Source: Apophysomyces variabilis (Eukaryota; Mucoromycota; Mucoromycetes; Mucorales; Mucoraceae). Taken from it: DNA of 64,000 nt. The stretch is taken from contig MZZL01000406.1 of assembly GCA_002749535.1 (NCBI GenBank), positions 297,386 through 361,385 of the forward strand, given 5' to 3'. Below the pieces are notes generated by a model. It ran no database searches and was not told where the DNA came from. It was given only the letters and a program-made list of their open reading frames with translations. How positions within the stretch are numbered: the stretch's first letter is position 1; each line of letters begins with the position of its first letter. The translations under genes and the position numbers were made by a program. This document shows positions 22,163 through 34,655 of this stretch, one piece after another.

Positions 22163-23632
22163 TTACATGTCTTCTGTAGCGTATCCGTGTGCTTCCCTTG
22201 CTCTGGATTTTCGCTGATTTTGTCGTAATAAGAATTCATCTTCGTAACCATTGGATCGATCCACACCATCCCAACGGTAACCAGGTGGAATCATAAATCG
22301 ATTAGGTTTCCATGGTCCTTTGTAAGTAGGTCTTGAAGGGCCTTTATCCTTTCCTTTCTTGCTGCTTTTCTTCTATATAATGATGTAAGACACATGTCAA
22401 CAAAAAAAAAGTAGATGACAGATCTCTCCTTTTTTCCCAGGAAGAAAAAAAGAAGGACTTACCGTCAAGAAACTCGCAGCAGGATCAGCCCATCGATGTT
22501 GCTCTTTCAATTGTTCATTATATTCAACGTCATCTGCATATCTATTACAATCATTGTATTAACTTCATCTCCCAAAAATAATAAAAAAAAGTTGCATCCT
22601 CCCTCTATCTCTCTATTTCCCCCCGGAAACTCCGGGATCTTCATCCTGCTATACACTGATCTCTATTTTCCTTTCTCTCTCGCCCTCTGTCTCTTTCTTG
22701 CTGTGTCTATCTCTGCTTTGCCAATGAGGAACGGATTTACACACACATACGTACACAAGACCATTCCTCTCCCCCCCCCCCAAAAAAAAATTGGTCTCTC
22801 CACCCAAGACCCTACTCCTTTCTTTCATAGCCTTGAAGGTTGTTGAACTAGCTAGGCTTTCATACCTTGCTAATGGTTTATCTTTTTCCTCCTTAAGTCT
22901 TTGCTTTTCGGCTTCCACTTCATTTCGTTGAACTAACCCCTTTCCCCATTCCATCCGCCTTTCTTCTCGCTCAATGGCTTCCTTTTTTGCTCTGGCCTCC
23001 TCGGCTCGTTTGATTTTCGGATCATATTTACGTCCGGTCACATCACGGTAGACAGATTCCTCCTTCCTTGTATCTCGTAATCGTATCATTTCTTCTCGCT
23101 CTCGCTCTCGTGCGCGTTCGGCCTCTTGCCGAATTTCTTCCTTCGTCAATAGCCCTGCCTTCTGTCCACTCGACATTCGCACTTCTTTCTCTCCTGCTCC
23201 TCTGTCCCCCTTCTCCTCCACAGTCTCCGCTACGACAACTGGTTTTTCATCTTCTGCTTCCTCCTCCTCCACATACCCCTGTTGGGTGACTCCTTCTTGC
23301 ACAACTTCCCAACCGTCGGTTCGCCCTCGAAACACTCCTTTGCTGTTGGCAGCCGCTTCGGCCTCTAAACTCTCGTCGCGTCTTTTCTTGGCTATCAGTT
23401 CGTCCTCTCCATAAGGATCTTTCATAGGTTTCCATCCCCATTCGTCTTCATCCACAATACCGATGTTGCCTTTACGGATCTTCTTGGCACTTGATTTCTT
23501 CTTTTTCTTTTTTTTGCCGTCATCTCCTCCACTAAGGTATTTGTCCGCAATATACTTTTTAGTCGCTTCATCTCCTGAACCCTTGACCAAGTATTTTTGT
23601 CTGAAGATCTCTTCCCGCTCGGCTTGTTCCAT
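22163..23632 (-). CDS. BUD13: Bud13/Cwc26, RES splicing complex subunit
   Basis: Bud13 is the scaffold of the RES (retention and splicing) complex, with Snu17 and Pml1, in the activated spliceosome. Exons 23632-22866, 22541-22463 and 22372-22163 join in frame (351 residues). Family landmarks: [12 protein letters not shown] near the N-terminus; the central [39 protein letters not shown]; a Lys/Glu-rich coiled coil; and the C-terminal core [10 protein letters not shown], then [20 protein letters not shown] followed by [10 protein letters not shown]. The protein ends AHGYATEDM. The start is the first Met in the frame. It is divergent from the small gene at 24,046 with a 413-bp shared upstream region. 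Confidence 0.92.
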
Positions 23633-24045
23633 AGCCTCTTTTTTTTTTCTACTTTACTTGAATCAAGCGATCCCTTTTGTTCCGTCCAGCTTATTTTTTT
23701 TTTTTTTACTCTTTGAGTGGAAGCGGCGGACATTCATCTAGCCAATCATAGGCTACGCTTTTGACCCACACAATAAGTGAGAGGGTTACAATGCGACATG
23801 TGCGTGTTCAACGTACTGTTTTATGTCTTTGAAAACGCTTTCTTCTTATTATTTTGGGACAATGATAATATAATAATATTTGAGAAGAACTAGAGATCGT
23901 CACGTATATTTTCCCAATTTTACTTTAATAAAATGAAATGAACTGTTGTCTTCATTTAGAAATCTAGAATTCAATGTTTATCTTCTAACCTTCCTCATGC
24001 TATACCCGTTTAAACTTTGTTCCCTCTTTTTTTTGGTTTTATTTT
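23633..24045. other. Shared divergent upstream region
   Basis: 413 bp between Bud13 (minus) and the small spliced gene (plus). T-rich and A-rich runs flank the two start codons; no other signal stands out. Confidence 0.45.
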
Positions 24046-24456
24046 ATGTACACCGTACAAGACTTAAAGTTGGATGACTTACTAGACTGTCCAAAGGGAG
24101 AAAAACTGCTTGCTCGGTCATCCTTTCCTTTTTCCTCCTCCTCCTCCTCTACTCCCCCCTCTAGCACTCCTCATCGTCGTCTTAATAGAAGCGCTTCTCC
24201 TGCAGAAAAGGTTAATACAAGCATGCTAAACAGGTAACATGCTTTGGAGGGAAATAGCTTGTTGACATGGAGCCAAGCATCATGCAAATCCTTGGAAACG
24301 AACGGTCTGTCCATGTTGACATGCATATCCAGACACTCTCTGTCATCAAAACTGTGCAGGTGTGTACACTGCGTTGATACTGTTGATGTAGTCCTAATAG
24401 CTTATGAGAAAAATAATTTGTCTTCTATTCAGGCACTGATTATACCTTGTCATTAA
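24046..24456 (+). CDS. Small spliced hypothetical protein
   Basis: Three exons join in phase: 24046-24210, 24258-24359 and 24433-24456, giving 96 residues. It starts MYTVQDLKLDDLLDCPKGEK, passes through a Ser/Pro/Thr-rich linker and ends in a protein-like segment (LVDMEPSIMQILGNERSVHV, then TLSVIKTVQALIIPCH). All junctions are GT-AG, and a CTAAAC branch-point-like motif lies in the first intron. I do not recognise a family. A competing reading of exon 2 in another frame has lower coding quality. Confidence 0.45.
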
Positions 24457-26853
24457 GGAGAAAGACTTAGTCTAATATGAGCACAGCCCTTGCTTAGCGT
24501 TTGGCTTTCTCTTTTTTGGGGTTGAAGCATCTGTGCAATCAATGTGGCAGACCATAACAAGAACAGAAAACAAACAATGCCAGGAAAAATCATAACAAAC
24601 TTTATTTCGCCAACAGAATTAGTACCCAAGCCGTGCTTCCCGAGGCTCCCTTTACTACGCGCTGTTGACCCCTTTATGAAGACAGTGAGATCCCACGGTC
24701 ACTACGTCATACTGAAGGAAAGGTACTATCGACAATTTACGTCAAATTTTTGGTCCAACGACAAGTTAGTTCAGGTTAAAGAGTGTAATTAGAGAGCTTC
24801 AATATATGCCAGGAGAAGGAGAATCCTGGCGAAACAAAAGAAAGTGACAACTATTACACACGCGTTTACAAAGTGATATACATATGTAAACCATAAGCAT
24901 CACGTCTTGTGCAGCGGTGATTATGGGGATGTTCTGGATTTCGCTCTTGAAGAATAGATACTGACAGTAAAAACGGCTTTCTGCTTGTTACCAAACAGGA
25001 ACAGCGTCGTCCATACAGCATAAAATGATAGGATAAAAGGAACAAACTAAAGAGGTACAACATCTATCCGACGTTAGGTACCTTGTTTGAAGAAATCACC
25101 TGCCAAGGACCATAAGCAAACGCATGTAGGTTATTGCCTACGTAGATAGATTACCCACCAGTTGCTTGCTCTACAAAGAAAAAAATTACGTTTTCTTTTT
25201 GCACAAATTGATATATTATAGTGTAAAACCACACAGACGGGGACAAAGGAATCAAATGCAAGCGAAGACGGACACTACTCAACGTACAGGTCTTTGCAAG
25301 GAAATTTTTGCTAGCGAGCAGGATAATTCTAGGCTGTTTTTGAACGGATTCTGCGTTTCCTGACTCTTTGCAGGAAGTATTTCACTCCATGGCATAACGG
25401 GAGATTATCCTCTTGAATCTATGAGGACTCATGTTTTAGTGGTCTGTTTGCGAAAACATGTTTGAATAGAATATACACAATTGTTAACGTTTTAGTCCGT
25501 CTTGGTAAGTGAATGTTAATGGATGTTCATTTAATTGAAGAAATACTCCTTCAACCGGGTAGTTCATCTTACTAAGACATCAGTAAAATAGCAGCAACCA
25601 AATACATATGTTGTTAATTTTTCTGCTTTTGGTTTTGTTGGGTCAGTCAAGGAGACGTCGATACCACCGTAAGGGATGGACTTCTACCACATCTTCGGCC
25701 TCACCTCCGTCAACTTATTGGACACTGGAGGATGCCACAGGAAATTAAATATCTAGAAACCATTGGAAATGTTTAAGCTTATGAAAGGGTTTCCTCAAGT
25801 TTTCCTTTCCCGTGGTGCATCTTCAATTCCTAGCCAACCTGTGCTTTGGCTATCAAGTATTCCAACATTCGATGGATGTTCTAAATAAAACGCAGTACAG
25901 TTCCAGGGTGTACGATACCAGAATACGTAATTTTAGCCACTGGTCATAAAACAAATCAAACATTCAATCACTAGAATGTCAAGACTGCACCATCAGGAGC
26001 GGATTCGTAATTAGCTCTTTGGTGATATTACTCCACTGCTAATTGTTTACTGATATAGGTGCAGGCGTAAGTATTGACCAAAGCTTCCCGTTTCAGCCAA
26101 CGAAATCAACTTTGAGATCCACTGTCAATAAACCAACATCTACATACGTGAAAGTGGCATCCATCTCCTTTTCGAATGACGGAAAAAATACCATTGATTT
26201 GTGTTCGGAGCGGGAATGTTCGGAGCAAAAGGGCACGCTTCAAGGAAGGGGTAAAGATCGCAGCAGTTAACAAGTTATGGAAAGATACTTATAAGAAGAG
26301 AGCGATGTGGTGGCCTATTGGTATGACTATGGATGGCTTCTATACTTCCCAGGTTAGTATGTCCTATTTTGTGTTCGCGTTTATGGAGCGATATCTCTAG
26401 GTTTGTTTGTCATGCATATATGAGAAGAGAACTTAAGCAAGGTCACTACAGCCGACAGTATTTGACACCACAGTGGCTCAGTATGCAAAAACTGACATAT
26501 ACTGTGGCAAACAGATGTCAACTCGGCTAAATCGATGTACAGTATCATATTATTAACTTGGTGTGACGCGGCTTCCCACTCCTTGCAAAATTTCGTCGAC
26601 CGCAATAGTTTTATTTCTCAACATCAGCGCTAGGTATGCGGCCTCCTGTTGCCTTATAGTAGCAGTGAGTCAGATATATACGTTTCGAACAGTTAAATTC
26701 AATGCTTTTATATCACATTTTTCCAGCGACTTGTCTTTTCCAACTTGCCCAACTTTTTGTTACGCCCATCATCTGGCTAAGTCGGACACTATAATCCTAG
26801 GCAGGTAATGTTCCCATAATCTCCTTATCTATATCATTTCCAGTCGACGCAAA
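24457..26853. other. Gene-poor region
   Basis: No coding region could be supported. Small open frames on both strands lack family features and do not join by splicing. Possibly decayed repeat sequence. Confidence 0.45.
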
Positions 26854-28043
26854 TTATTCCTCTAAAGAACGAAAATTGTCATGCAATAAACAATAGTACG
26901 CATCCTTGAAAAGAAATGGGTAAACCAAAAAAAAAGTGTACTTAGGGCGATCTTTCTTATTATACCACTTGTCTAAAGTTATATTCCACTCTTCTCCTTC
27001 ATCTAGCGGACGATACACCACAAGCACAGTGTTTCTTATCTTGCCATGAAGATTCTGCTTTAGATACCTAGCTTCAGGCAATATGTTGTCGACCTTCATG
27101 ACTTTGGCCATCTATAGAACAGATACACCAGAAATGTTGCCCTGCAGCTTTACTTGAAACGAGTCGGCCAGCTATGCGGTATACCTTTTGTTCCACGGTT
27201 ATTGTTTTAGGGTAGAATATCTGGAACGAAGTGGCCGACTCTTGTTTGGTTCCTCTAATGCTCGAGCTTATCGAAGGATCGATTAAGAAAAGCGCATTAG
27301 GATAGTTGACAATCTTCTGCTGCCCTAACAGCCCGCTATAACGCTCGTGCGCTTCAATGACAGGTTCTGTAAGCAGGACAGTAAGAGCTGTGCTCCAATC
27401 CGCATTTGCAGTTCTTGGGCAATGAAGCTCAGTTTCGCTGATGAGGTTTCTGTCAGATATATTAACGGACGTCGATATACTACTTCAGGAACCTCTATAG
27501 GAACAATCTCCTCGGCGTCTTAAGTAGATCTGGGTACTTCAGGTAAAGTGATCTTGTTCACCACTCTTTGTGTCGCAAAAGCAAAATGTTTAAGGGATCA
27601 TTAACTTCGCCCTTTTGGAATCCGTATGATGTAGCGCGATTCCATACATGTTCTCTGGCCACTTCAATAAAAACCAATTTAATAATTCGTCCACTCCCTT
27701 CTTTTTTTCTTACCACACGAACGATATGGAATGCTGGACGGACGATATATACTTAAATATTGGCACATTCGACTCCACAAATGAAGTTCCGTCATTCGCC
27801 TTGGTACAGTTTTGATGCAGTTGGCAGTAAAGTCGGTGAGCACAAGTCGAATGAATTTAACAAGTTCGCTATCGTCGTCATACAATCCATGCAATTTGTC
27901 CGTCTTGCCATAATCTCCACAGGAATTGTGGCAACTCGGCCACAGGTTGGTTCACTGCTTGCTTCCAGAAGTTGAACACACGAGGTCGATTCGTCAGGAA
28001 GTGTTGGCAGACTGGTCTTCCAAGTCCTTTTCATAAGCGTCAA
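26854..28043 (-). pseudogene. Decayed unknown coding region
   Basis: Read on the minus strand, several stretches look protein-like but are split by stops and frame changes: KLHGLYDDDSELVKFIRL, then IVPIEVPEVVYRRPLIYLT, then VVYRPLDEGEEW. No full-length frame remains and simple introns do not repair it. It may be an old copy of a lineage-specific repeated gene. I do not recognise the family. Confidence 0.3.
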
Positions 28044-28203
28044 AAAAGGGGTTTCGAGCAGCGCAAATGTTTCCGCAATAAAAAGTAGAATTCGACGCTG
28101 TTGCCATTGACTTTTGCTAAGTGACTGTGTGTGACGAGTTATCGAAAGCCAAAAACATTGGCAATCCTTTTTTGGTAACTATCAAGCTTTTCTTCTTTAA
28201 ACT

Positions 28204-30455
28204 ATGGGAAAGAAAAGAACACCCATTTTCCGAGCAAGCAAGGCATCGGAAACGCAAACTCGGGATGAAGGAAAAATAAAAGCCATCCGGACATGGGACG
28301 ATATTGAGCATGACTCGGAGGATGAATGTGAGTTTACGATCTGCTTGCAAATACTAGAACAAATGACATTGTGTTCGTCAACTGACTTTGGATCGTTTGA
28401 TGCATAAGTTCATGAAGAAAGAGAAAAAGTCCTTCTCGAAGACGATCAAAACTATGGCATAGAAGGTAGATCAACCCTACGGTTTAAGAATGACGTTCTC
28501 AAAGCTCGGTGATCTATTCTTTTTATCTAACAGGCGAAGAGAGTGAAGAAGAGGTTTATGGCTTGGAAGGGTTGGAATCAGAAGAGGAAGAATCCGAAGA
28601 TGATGATATAATGGGTCAGCAAGATGAGGAAGAAGAGCCGGAAGGTAGGAATAAGTAGCCTGTAAGATGACTTGCGATTAACACTTCTTGGAAGATAAAA
28701 CATGGGGTCGGTCGAAAAAGGCTTATTACAATGCCGATGAGGGAGAGGATTTGGATGAGCTTAGGGAAGAGGAAGAGGAAGCCTTGAAAATACAAAAGGA
28801 ACGTTTGGCAGCTATGGACGAAGCGGATTTTGTGGATGACACCTTGCAAGGTTGGGGTCAGAAAGGTGAACAAGTGAGTATTGTTGTCTATGATTTTGAA
28901 GACGTTTTCTATTTTCTTTCAGAATGTCTAATATCATGATACAGGACGAAGAAACAGATAAACAACTGATTGAAAATGTCAACAAGGATTTGGATGATAT
29001 TTCATTCGAGTAAGTTGACAATCAAAAACAATGAAGTGCATTCTTATGAGCTGACCGTATGTTCTGGATTCGGTAAAATAGTGTCTCCAAGTCGGCCGCC
29101 AGACGTCGCAAGAATTTGCCTGTCAATGAAAAGTTGAAGATTCTGCAAAATGAATCGCCTGAGTTAATAGACCTTTTGAACGAATTCAAAGAAAAAACAC
29201 AAATAATTTCGGCAATGGATACCACAGTGCAAAAGATACGTGCGCGTGGCAAACTTCAAGAGCGCGAGGCCAAGTTTATCTGTTTTAAATACCGTAAGAA
29301 CATAAAACATGAGCATGCTCCTATTTCTGTGTTTATTTATCATTCATTTTCAAACAGAGTTGTTGATGAACTATCTTACAAATATTTCATTTTATCTCGC
29401 TCTCAAAGCATCTGGAACTGTTAATATCCGAGAGCACCCCGTGATTCAGGCCTTGGTGCAGCTTCGCGGAACACTGGAAAAGATGGAGACGGTTGAGGAA
29501 ACACTACAACCCATGATTGAAAAGTATATACAAGCATTAGATGCACCGGAAAAGGAAAAGCAAACAAATACCATTGTGAAAAAGAAGCCAGTTAGAGCGA
29601 AAAAGAAGGTCACAATCCAGGAAGCCGCCATTTCAGAAGATGAGGAAGAGGAGGAGGATGCAATGTCAGAAAGGGAAGAAGACATCACCGCTCAAGTGGA
29701 TGATATTGAACAAGAATTCAAGAGTCTCAAGAAACAAGCCAAGAAACGTAAACGAGGATTGGTGGATGATTTTGGCGAATTGGAGCTTCTGGACGAAGTT
29801 GATATGGAAGACAAGATTGCTAAAAAGAGATCAATAAGAGACTATGTTGCTAAAATTGACGCGGTAAGTCTATATGTCTACAGTCATACGAAGAAAGAGA
29901 ATAATGTATTTACCTGTCACTCTGACTTAGAAGCAAAGCAAGGTTAGATCCAAGTACCAGGGTGATACAGATCTGCCTTATCGTGAGCGCAACAAACAAG
30001 AAAAGAAGGGTGTACCTCAACCTAAGGATGCATCGGCTGATCTGGACGATGCTGATTGGGATGATGAAGATAGCAGAATAGCAGCAGTCATGAATGGATC
30101 AGCGGGAGATGCAGAGGATGATGACTACTATGAACAAATCGCTTCTCAAAAGTCGACGAAGAAGGCATTAAAGAAGGAAGAATATGAAGCAGAACGCATG
30201 CCGAACGTTGATATGGATTATCAGGTTGAGGATGGCGAGAAACGTCTTGCAAGCTACCAGATCTTGAAGAACAGAGGCCTTACGCCGCATCGCAAGAAGG
30301 AGAATAGAAACGCACGTGTGAAACACAGAAATAAGTTCGCAAAGAAGATGAAGAAACTGTCATCCACGCGCGCTGTTGTCAAACCCCTCACTGGTACCTA
30401 TGGTGGTGAAGCAACCGGTATCAAGAGCAACATTGTCAAATCTGTCAAATTCTAA
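28204..30455 (+). CDS. SAS10: Sas10/Utp3, small-subunit processome protein
   Basis: Utp3/Sas10 acts in the nucleolus in 18S rRNA processing within the SSU processome. Eight exons fit: 28204-28327, 28409-28465, 28534-28644, 28695-28873, 28945-29009, 29082-29293, 29358-29863 and 29931-30455 (592 residues, close to yeast Sas10). It begins MGKKRTPIFRASK and has long acidic tracts, then WGRSKKAYYNADE. The central Sas10/Utp3/C1D domain includes LKILQNESPELIDLLNEFKE and LLMNYLTNISFYLALKASG. The C-terminal Sas10 domain shows EDGEKRLASYQILKNRGLTP followed by HRKKENRNARVKHR, the most conserved motif of the family. The frame is intact. It converges with the Hsp70 gene with 385 bp between stops. Confidence 0.95.
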
Positions 30456-30840
30456 GTCATTTTTGTATCATTACATCGTCTTTATTACTTTTATATACAT
30501 TTGCCTTTCCTACGTTCACATCTCTCTATTTCTCTATTTCTTTCTTTTCTCTTTATTGTATTGAGAAAAGGAGTGGTTTTCCTGTCGATCAGGTGCATGA
30601 TTATCTATTATATCCGTGGGCTGAGTAACCTTTACTTTGCCTTTCCCTCTCATTCTGATTCCAAAGATCCCAAAAAAACGCATAATACCATAAAGAACGC
30701 GGTTTTAAGTTTCTATCCAAGAAGATTTCTTCATTTTTTAATCGTTTGAACAAAATTCTCTGAATTTTCAGTTTTACAGAACATTATACAAGGTTTTTGG
30801 ATGCTAAAGAAAAAGGAAAACTTGCTAACGCATCTATATC
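30456..30840. other. Convergent 3' region
   Basis: Spacer between the stop codons of Sas10 and Hsp70. It is T/C-rich and must hold both 3' ends. No other feature is visible. Confidence 0.5.
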
Positions 30841-32966
30841 TTAACGACGCTGGGAGTAGACGTGAGCGAAGGCACGGGTAGCAGCACGCTTCAACTTAGT
30901 CTTGGCACCGTTGATATCATCAGCGGAGGCATCTTCAGCAGAGATATCCAAGAGTTCCATAGCCTCAGCGAGGGCAGTCTCGATGGCCTCACGGTCACCG
31001 CGGCGGAGCTTCATGTTGACGTTGGGGTCGGAGATGTTGTTCTCAACCTGGTAGACATAGGATTCGAGCTCCTGCTTGGCCTGAACAACGGCCTCACGCT
31101 TCTTGTCAGTCTCAGCGTTCTTCTCGGCATCGTTGACCATGCGTTCGATATCGGCAGCAGACAAACGGGTGGAGTTGGAGATGGTGACATCAGCCTTGCG
31201 ACCGGTGGTCTTGTCCTGGGCAGTGACCTTCAAGATACCGTTGGCATCAAGATCGAAGGTACACAACAACTCGGGAGTACCACGGGGAGCAGGGATCAAA
31301 CCGCTGAGAGAGAACTCACCCAACAAGTTGTTCTCCTTGGTCAAAAGACGCTCACCTTCGTAGACGGGGAAGGTGACAGTGGTCTGGTTGTCGGAGGCAG
31401 TGGTGAAGACCTTGGACTTCTGGCAAGGAATGGGGGAGTTGCGGGGAACAACAACTGCCATGATACCACCCTGCATTTCAACACCAAGAGAAAGAGGGAC
31501 GACATCCAACAACAAAAGATCCTGGGTCTTCTCGTTACCGGCCTGGTTGGTGAGAACGGCAGCCTGGACAGCAGCACCGTAGGCGACAGCCTCATCGGGG
31601 TTGATGGACTTGTTCAATTCCTTGCCATCAAAGACATCCTGGAGAAGAGACTGGATCTTGGGGATACGAGTGGAACCACCAACAAGGACAATTTCATCAA
31701 CTTCCTTCTTGTCGATCTTGGCATCCTTGAGCACACGCTGGACGGGCTCGATGGTGTCGTTGAAGCTCTGGGAGTTGATTTCTTCGAACTTGGCACGGGT
31801 GATGTTGGACTGGAAGTCAATACCCTCGAAGAGAGAGTCAACCTCAACAGTAGTCTGGGTCAAGGAAGACAAAGTGCGCTTAGCACGTTCGGAGGCAGAG
31901 CGAAGACGACGGAGAGCACGGGCATCGCCAGTGATGTCCTTCTTGTGCTTGCGTTTGATTTCCTGGACGAAGTGGTTGACAAGGGCGTTGTCGAAATCTT
32001 CACCACCCAAATGAGTGTTACCAGCGGTGGCCTTGACAGCGAAGACACCACCAGAGATGGTCAAAAGAGAAACATCGAAGGTACCACCACCCAAATCGAA
32101 GATAAGAACGTTGCGCTCCTTCTTGTCATTGGCATCCAGACCGTAGGCAATGGCTAATCACCAAACCAAGAGTAATAAGTAACATGGTACACAAAACAAG
32201 CCCTTTTTAAAATTTCACTTACCAGCAGCGGTGGGTTCGTTGATGATACGGAGGACTTCGAGACCAGCAATGGTACCGGCATCCTTGGTAGCCTGACGCT
32301 GACCTAAAAAAAAAGGAAAACATTCAGTCAAAACCACGTTCCATCTCAACCCTTAGTGATAGTCAACTTACTGTCATTGAAGTAGGCGGGAACGGTAACA
32401 ACGGCCTTGGTAACCTTCTTACCGAGCTTAGCCTCAGCAATTTCCTTCATCTTGATCAAGACCATGGAAGAAATTTCTTTTCAAAATTTCCAAGTCAGCA
32501 CCACACAACACCAATGAAAAGTTTTCTTATTTACCTTGGGGAGAGAAAGTCTTGGTCTCACCCTCGAATTCAACCTGGATGAAGGGTGCACCTTCCTTGT
32601 CGACGATGGTGAAGGGCCAGTTCTTCATGTCAGCCTTAACCTCGGGGTCATCTGCACGACGACCGATAAGACGCTTAGCATCGAAAACAGTGTTCTTGGG
32701 GTTCATGGCAGCCTGGTTCTTGGCGGCGTCACCAATCAAACGCTCGCTATCCGAGAAAGCGACATAGGAGGGAGTGGTACGGTTACCCTGCTCGTTGGCA
32801 ATGATTTCAACACGCTCGGATTCCCAGACACCAACACAGGAGTAGCTATTATCAAAAGAAAACAGATTTAGTATCAAATGCCTTCCCTTTCTTATTCTCT
32901 TTGTGATTGTGATCCTTACGTAGTACCCAAATCGATACCGATGGCACCCTCGTATTCGGCAGACAT
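30841..32966 (-). CDS. Hsp70 chaperone, Ssb-like (no EEVD tail)
   Basis: An ATP-driven chaperone. Exons 32966-32920, 32845-32535, 32476-32372, 32303-32223 and 32153-30841 give 618 residues. The nucleotide-binding domain shows [25 protein letters not shown] and [11 protein letters not shown]; the substrate domain shows [14 protein letters not shown] and a long C-terminal lid. It ends in [12 protein letters not shown]. Canonical cytosolic Ssa-type Hsp70s are about 640-650 residues and end in EEVD; this one lacks EEVD, has no signal or mitochondrial presequence, and its short, basic end and length match ribosome-associated Ssb proteins (about 613 residues), which help fold nascent chains. Codon use is strongly biased (mostly C- or T-ending preferred codons), as expected for high expression. 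Assignment to Ssb is inference from length and tail. Confidence 0.93.
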
Positions 32967-33158
32967 GTTATATATGAACTTGGAAAGAAGAAGGGGAAAA
33001 AAGGAAGGAGCAAGACTTCGGCTGCACGATGGCCCTAAAAAATAGAACCCGAAAAAAAAAATTTGAGTGTAAAGTGACTGGTTACACTTACAAAGAGTGC
33101 GTCACGGCTTAAGCCACTCTACTTTGCGATACGCTTGGTGAGTCCGGCAATTCCGGAA
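32967..33158. promoter_or_regulatory. Hsp70 upstream region
   Basis: The minus-strand promoter of Hsp70 must lie here. TTCCGGAA at 33,151-33,158 fits the paired TTCnnGAA core of a heat-shock element, but a third unit needed for a strong site is not present. Weak evidence. Confidence 0.3.
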
Positions 33159-33673
33159 CTGACAGCTAAAACGACTGCACGCTGCACACTTGGAAATTTT
33201 TTGTTTCTTGTCAATTTCGGGTTCCTCTGATAAGGCTTCTAGCTAAGTACAGGTTTAAGAGCACCGTTCTTATATCAATGACGCATGCTTATCTTATGGA
33301 AACGTTGTTTTCCGGGACAAGGTAAAAATGTGATGTAGAGTAGCGTAAGAACTCATTTTAAAAAAGAAAGAAGCTTTAGTAACCTTAAAATGCTCTACCT
33401 TTAGGGAGACGATCTGATTCTATTTGATTATAACTCTCTGTTCCCTTTTCTAACTTTTTCTTGGGATGCCATTCTCCCTTTTTAAGAGCATATTAAATAA
33501 TGGATACTGGGGTTAGAGCATGGATTCTAAGCTTTTAAAACTAAAATTTAAATTTGGAGATTTTGCACCCTTCAATGGGAACTATGAGAGATTTGAGTAT
33601 TGAAAGGTATGTAAAGTACCATGGACCGTGGGTATCTATAGATACAAAGAAAAACGCTTGAAATGAAGTTTCT
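33159..33673. repeat. 515-bp direct duplication, copy 1
   Basis: Appears identical to 33,675-34,189, from CTGACAGCTAAAACGACTGC to CGCTTGAAATGAAGTTTCT. The copies are separated by a single N. This looks like two contig ends with unrecognised overlap rather than real biology. Confidence 0.95.
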
Positions 33674-33674
33674 N
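33674..33674. other. Assembly gap (single N)
   Basis: The only ambiguous base in the window. It sits exactly between the two 515-bp copies, marking a scaffold join. Confidence 0.97.
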
Positions 33675-34189
33675 CTGACAGCTAAAACGACTGCACGCTG
33701 CACACTTGGAAATTTTTTGTTTCTTGTCAATTTCGGGTTCCTCTGATAAGGCTTCTAGCTAAGTACAGGTTTAAGAGCACCGTTCTTATATCAATGACGC
33801 ATGCTTATCTTATGGAAACGTTGTTTTCCGGGACAAGGTAAAAATGTGATGTAGAGTAGCGTAAGAACTCATTTTAAAAAAGAAAGAAGCTTTAGTAACC
33901 TTAAAATGCTCTACCTTTAGGGAGACGATCTGATTCTATTTGATTATAACTCTCTGTTCCCTTTTCTAACTTTTTCTTGGGATGCCATTCTCCCTTTTTA
34001 AGAGCATATTAAATAATGGATACTGGGGTTAGAGCATGGATTCTAAGCTTTTAAAACTAAAATTTAAATTTGGAGATTTTGCACCCTTCAATGGGAACTA
34101 TGAGAGATTTGAGTATTGAAAGGTATGTAAAGTACCATGGACCGTGGGTATCTATAGATACAAAGAAAAACGCTTGAAATGAAGTTTCT
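33675..34189. repeat. 515-bp direct duplication, copy 2
   Basis: Second copy of 33,159-33,673, same orientation and same length. It is non-coding. Confidence 0.95.
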
Positions 34190-34655
34190 TTAACCTACAT
34201 GTATTATTATTCAGAATGAAGTTGCTGCATTATTTAAGACGGCGATCCATATTTTCTGTTGAGTAAGGACCATTGGCTAATGGAGTCTAAGTTATGACCT
34301 TACCATTGTTCTCAAATTGACCTTTTTACTTAGTTTTTCCAATAATGAGCTCCAACGGAGGGAAAGTCATGAAGTCTTTACGGTCTTTTTTTTAGCCAAG
34401 GTAAAGCGAGACTTTCCTTTCTATGGATTAAACAATTTTAAACGTACTTCCATTGTACTGTTTATTGAAAACGATATTCAATAAACAGTAAACGTACTAA
34501 GCAAACTCAGTCACCGGAGCTGATTATAGCGATCTGAGAAAAAAAAAACAGGGCAAGGGAAAATAGAAAAGAGAGTAATAACCGGATCTTCTTAAGTTTT
34601 CCCCCGCTCTACCCAGTTATAATATGCTCCTTATGTTCATCTCTCTGGTAGCCTA
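34190..34655. other. Intergenic, upstream of Zn2Cys6 gene
   Basis: A near-perfect inverted pair (GTACTGTTTATTGAA / TTCAATAAACAGTA-like) lies near 34,455-34,495 and could form a hairpin. No coding seen. Confidence 0.45.

Noticed and set aside
30862..32157. 431-codon open frame antisense to Hsp70
   Set aside because: Long antisense frames are a known by-product of biased codon use in Hsp70 genes. The translation has no family features and ends at the exon edge.
33151..33158. Full heat-shock element upstream of Hsp70
   Set aside because: Only a two-unit TTCnnGAA core is present; the third unit expected of a strong element is missing, so it is kept only as a weak regulatory note.
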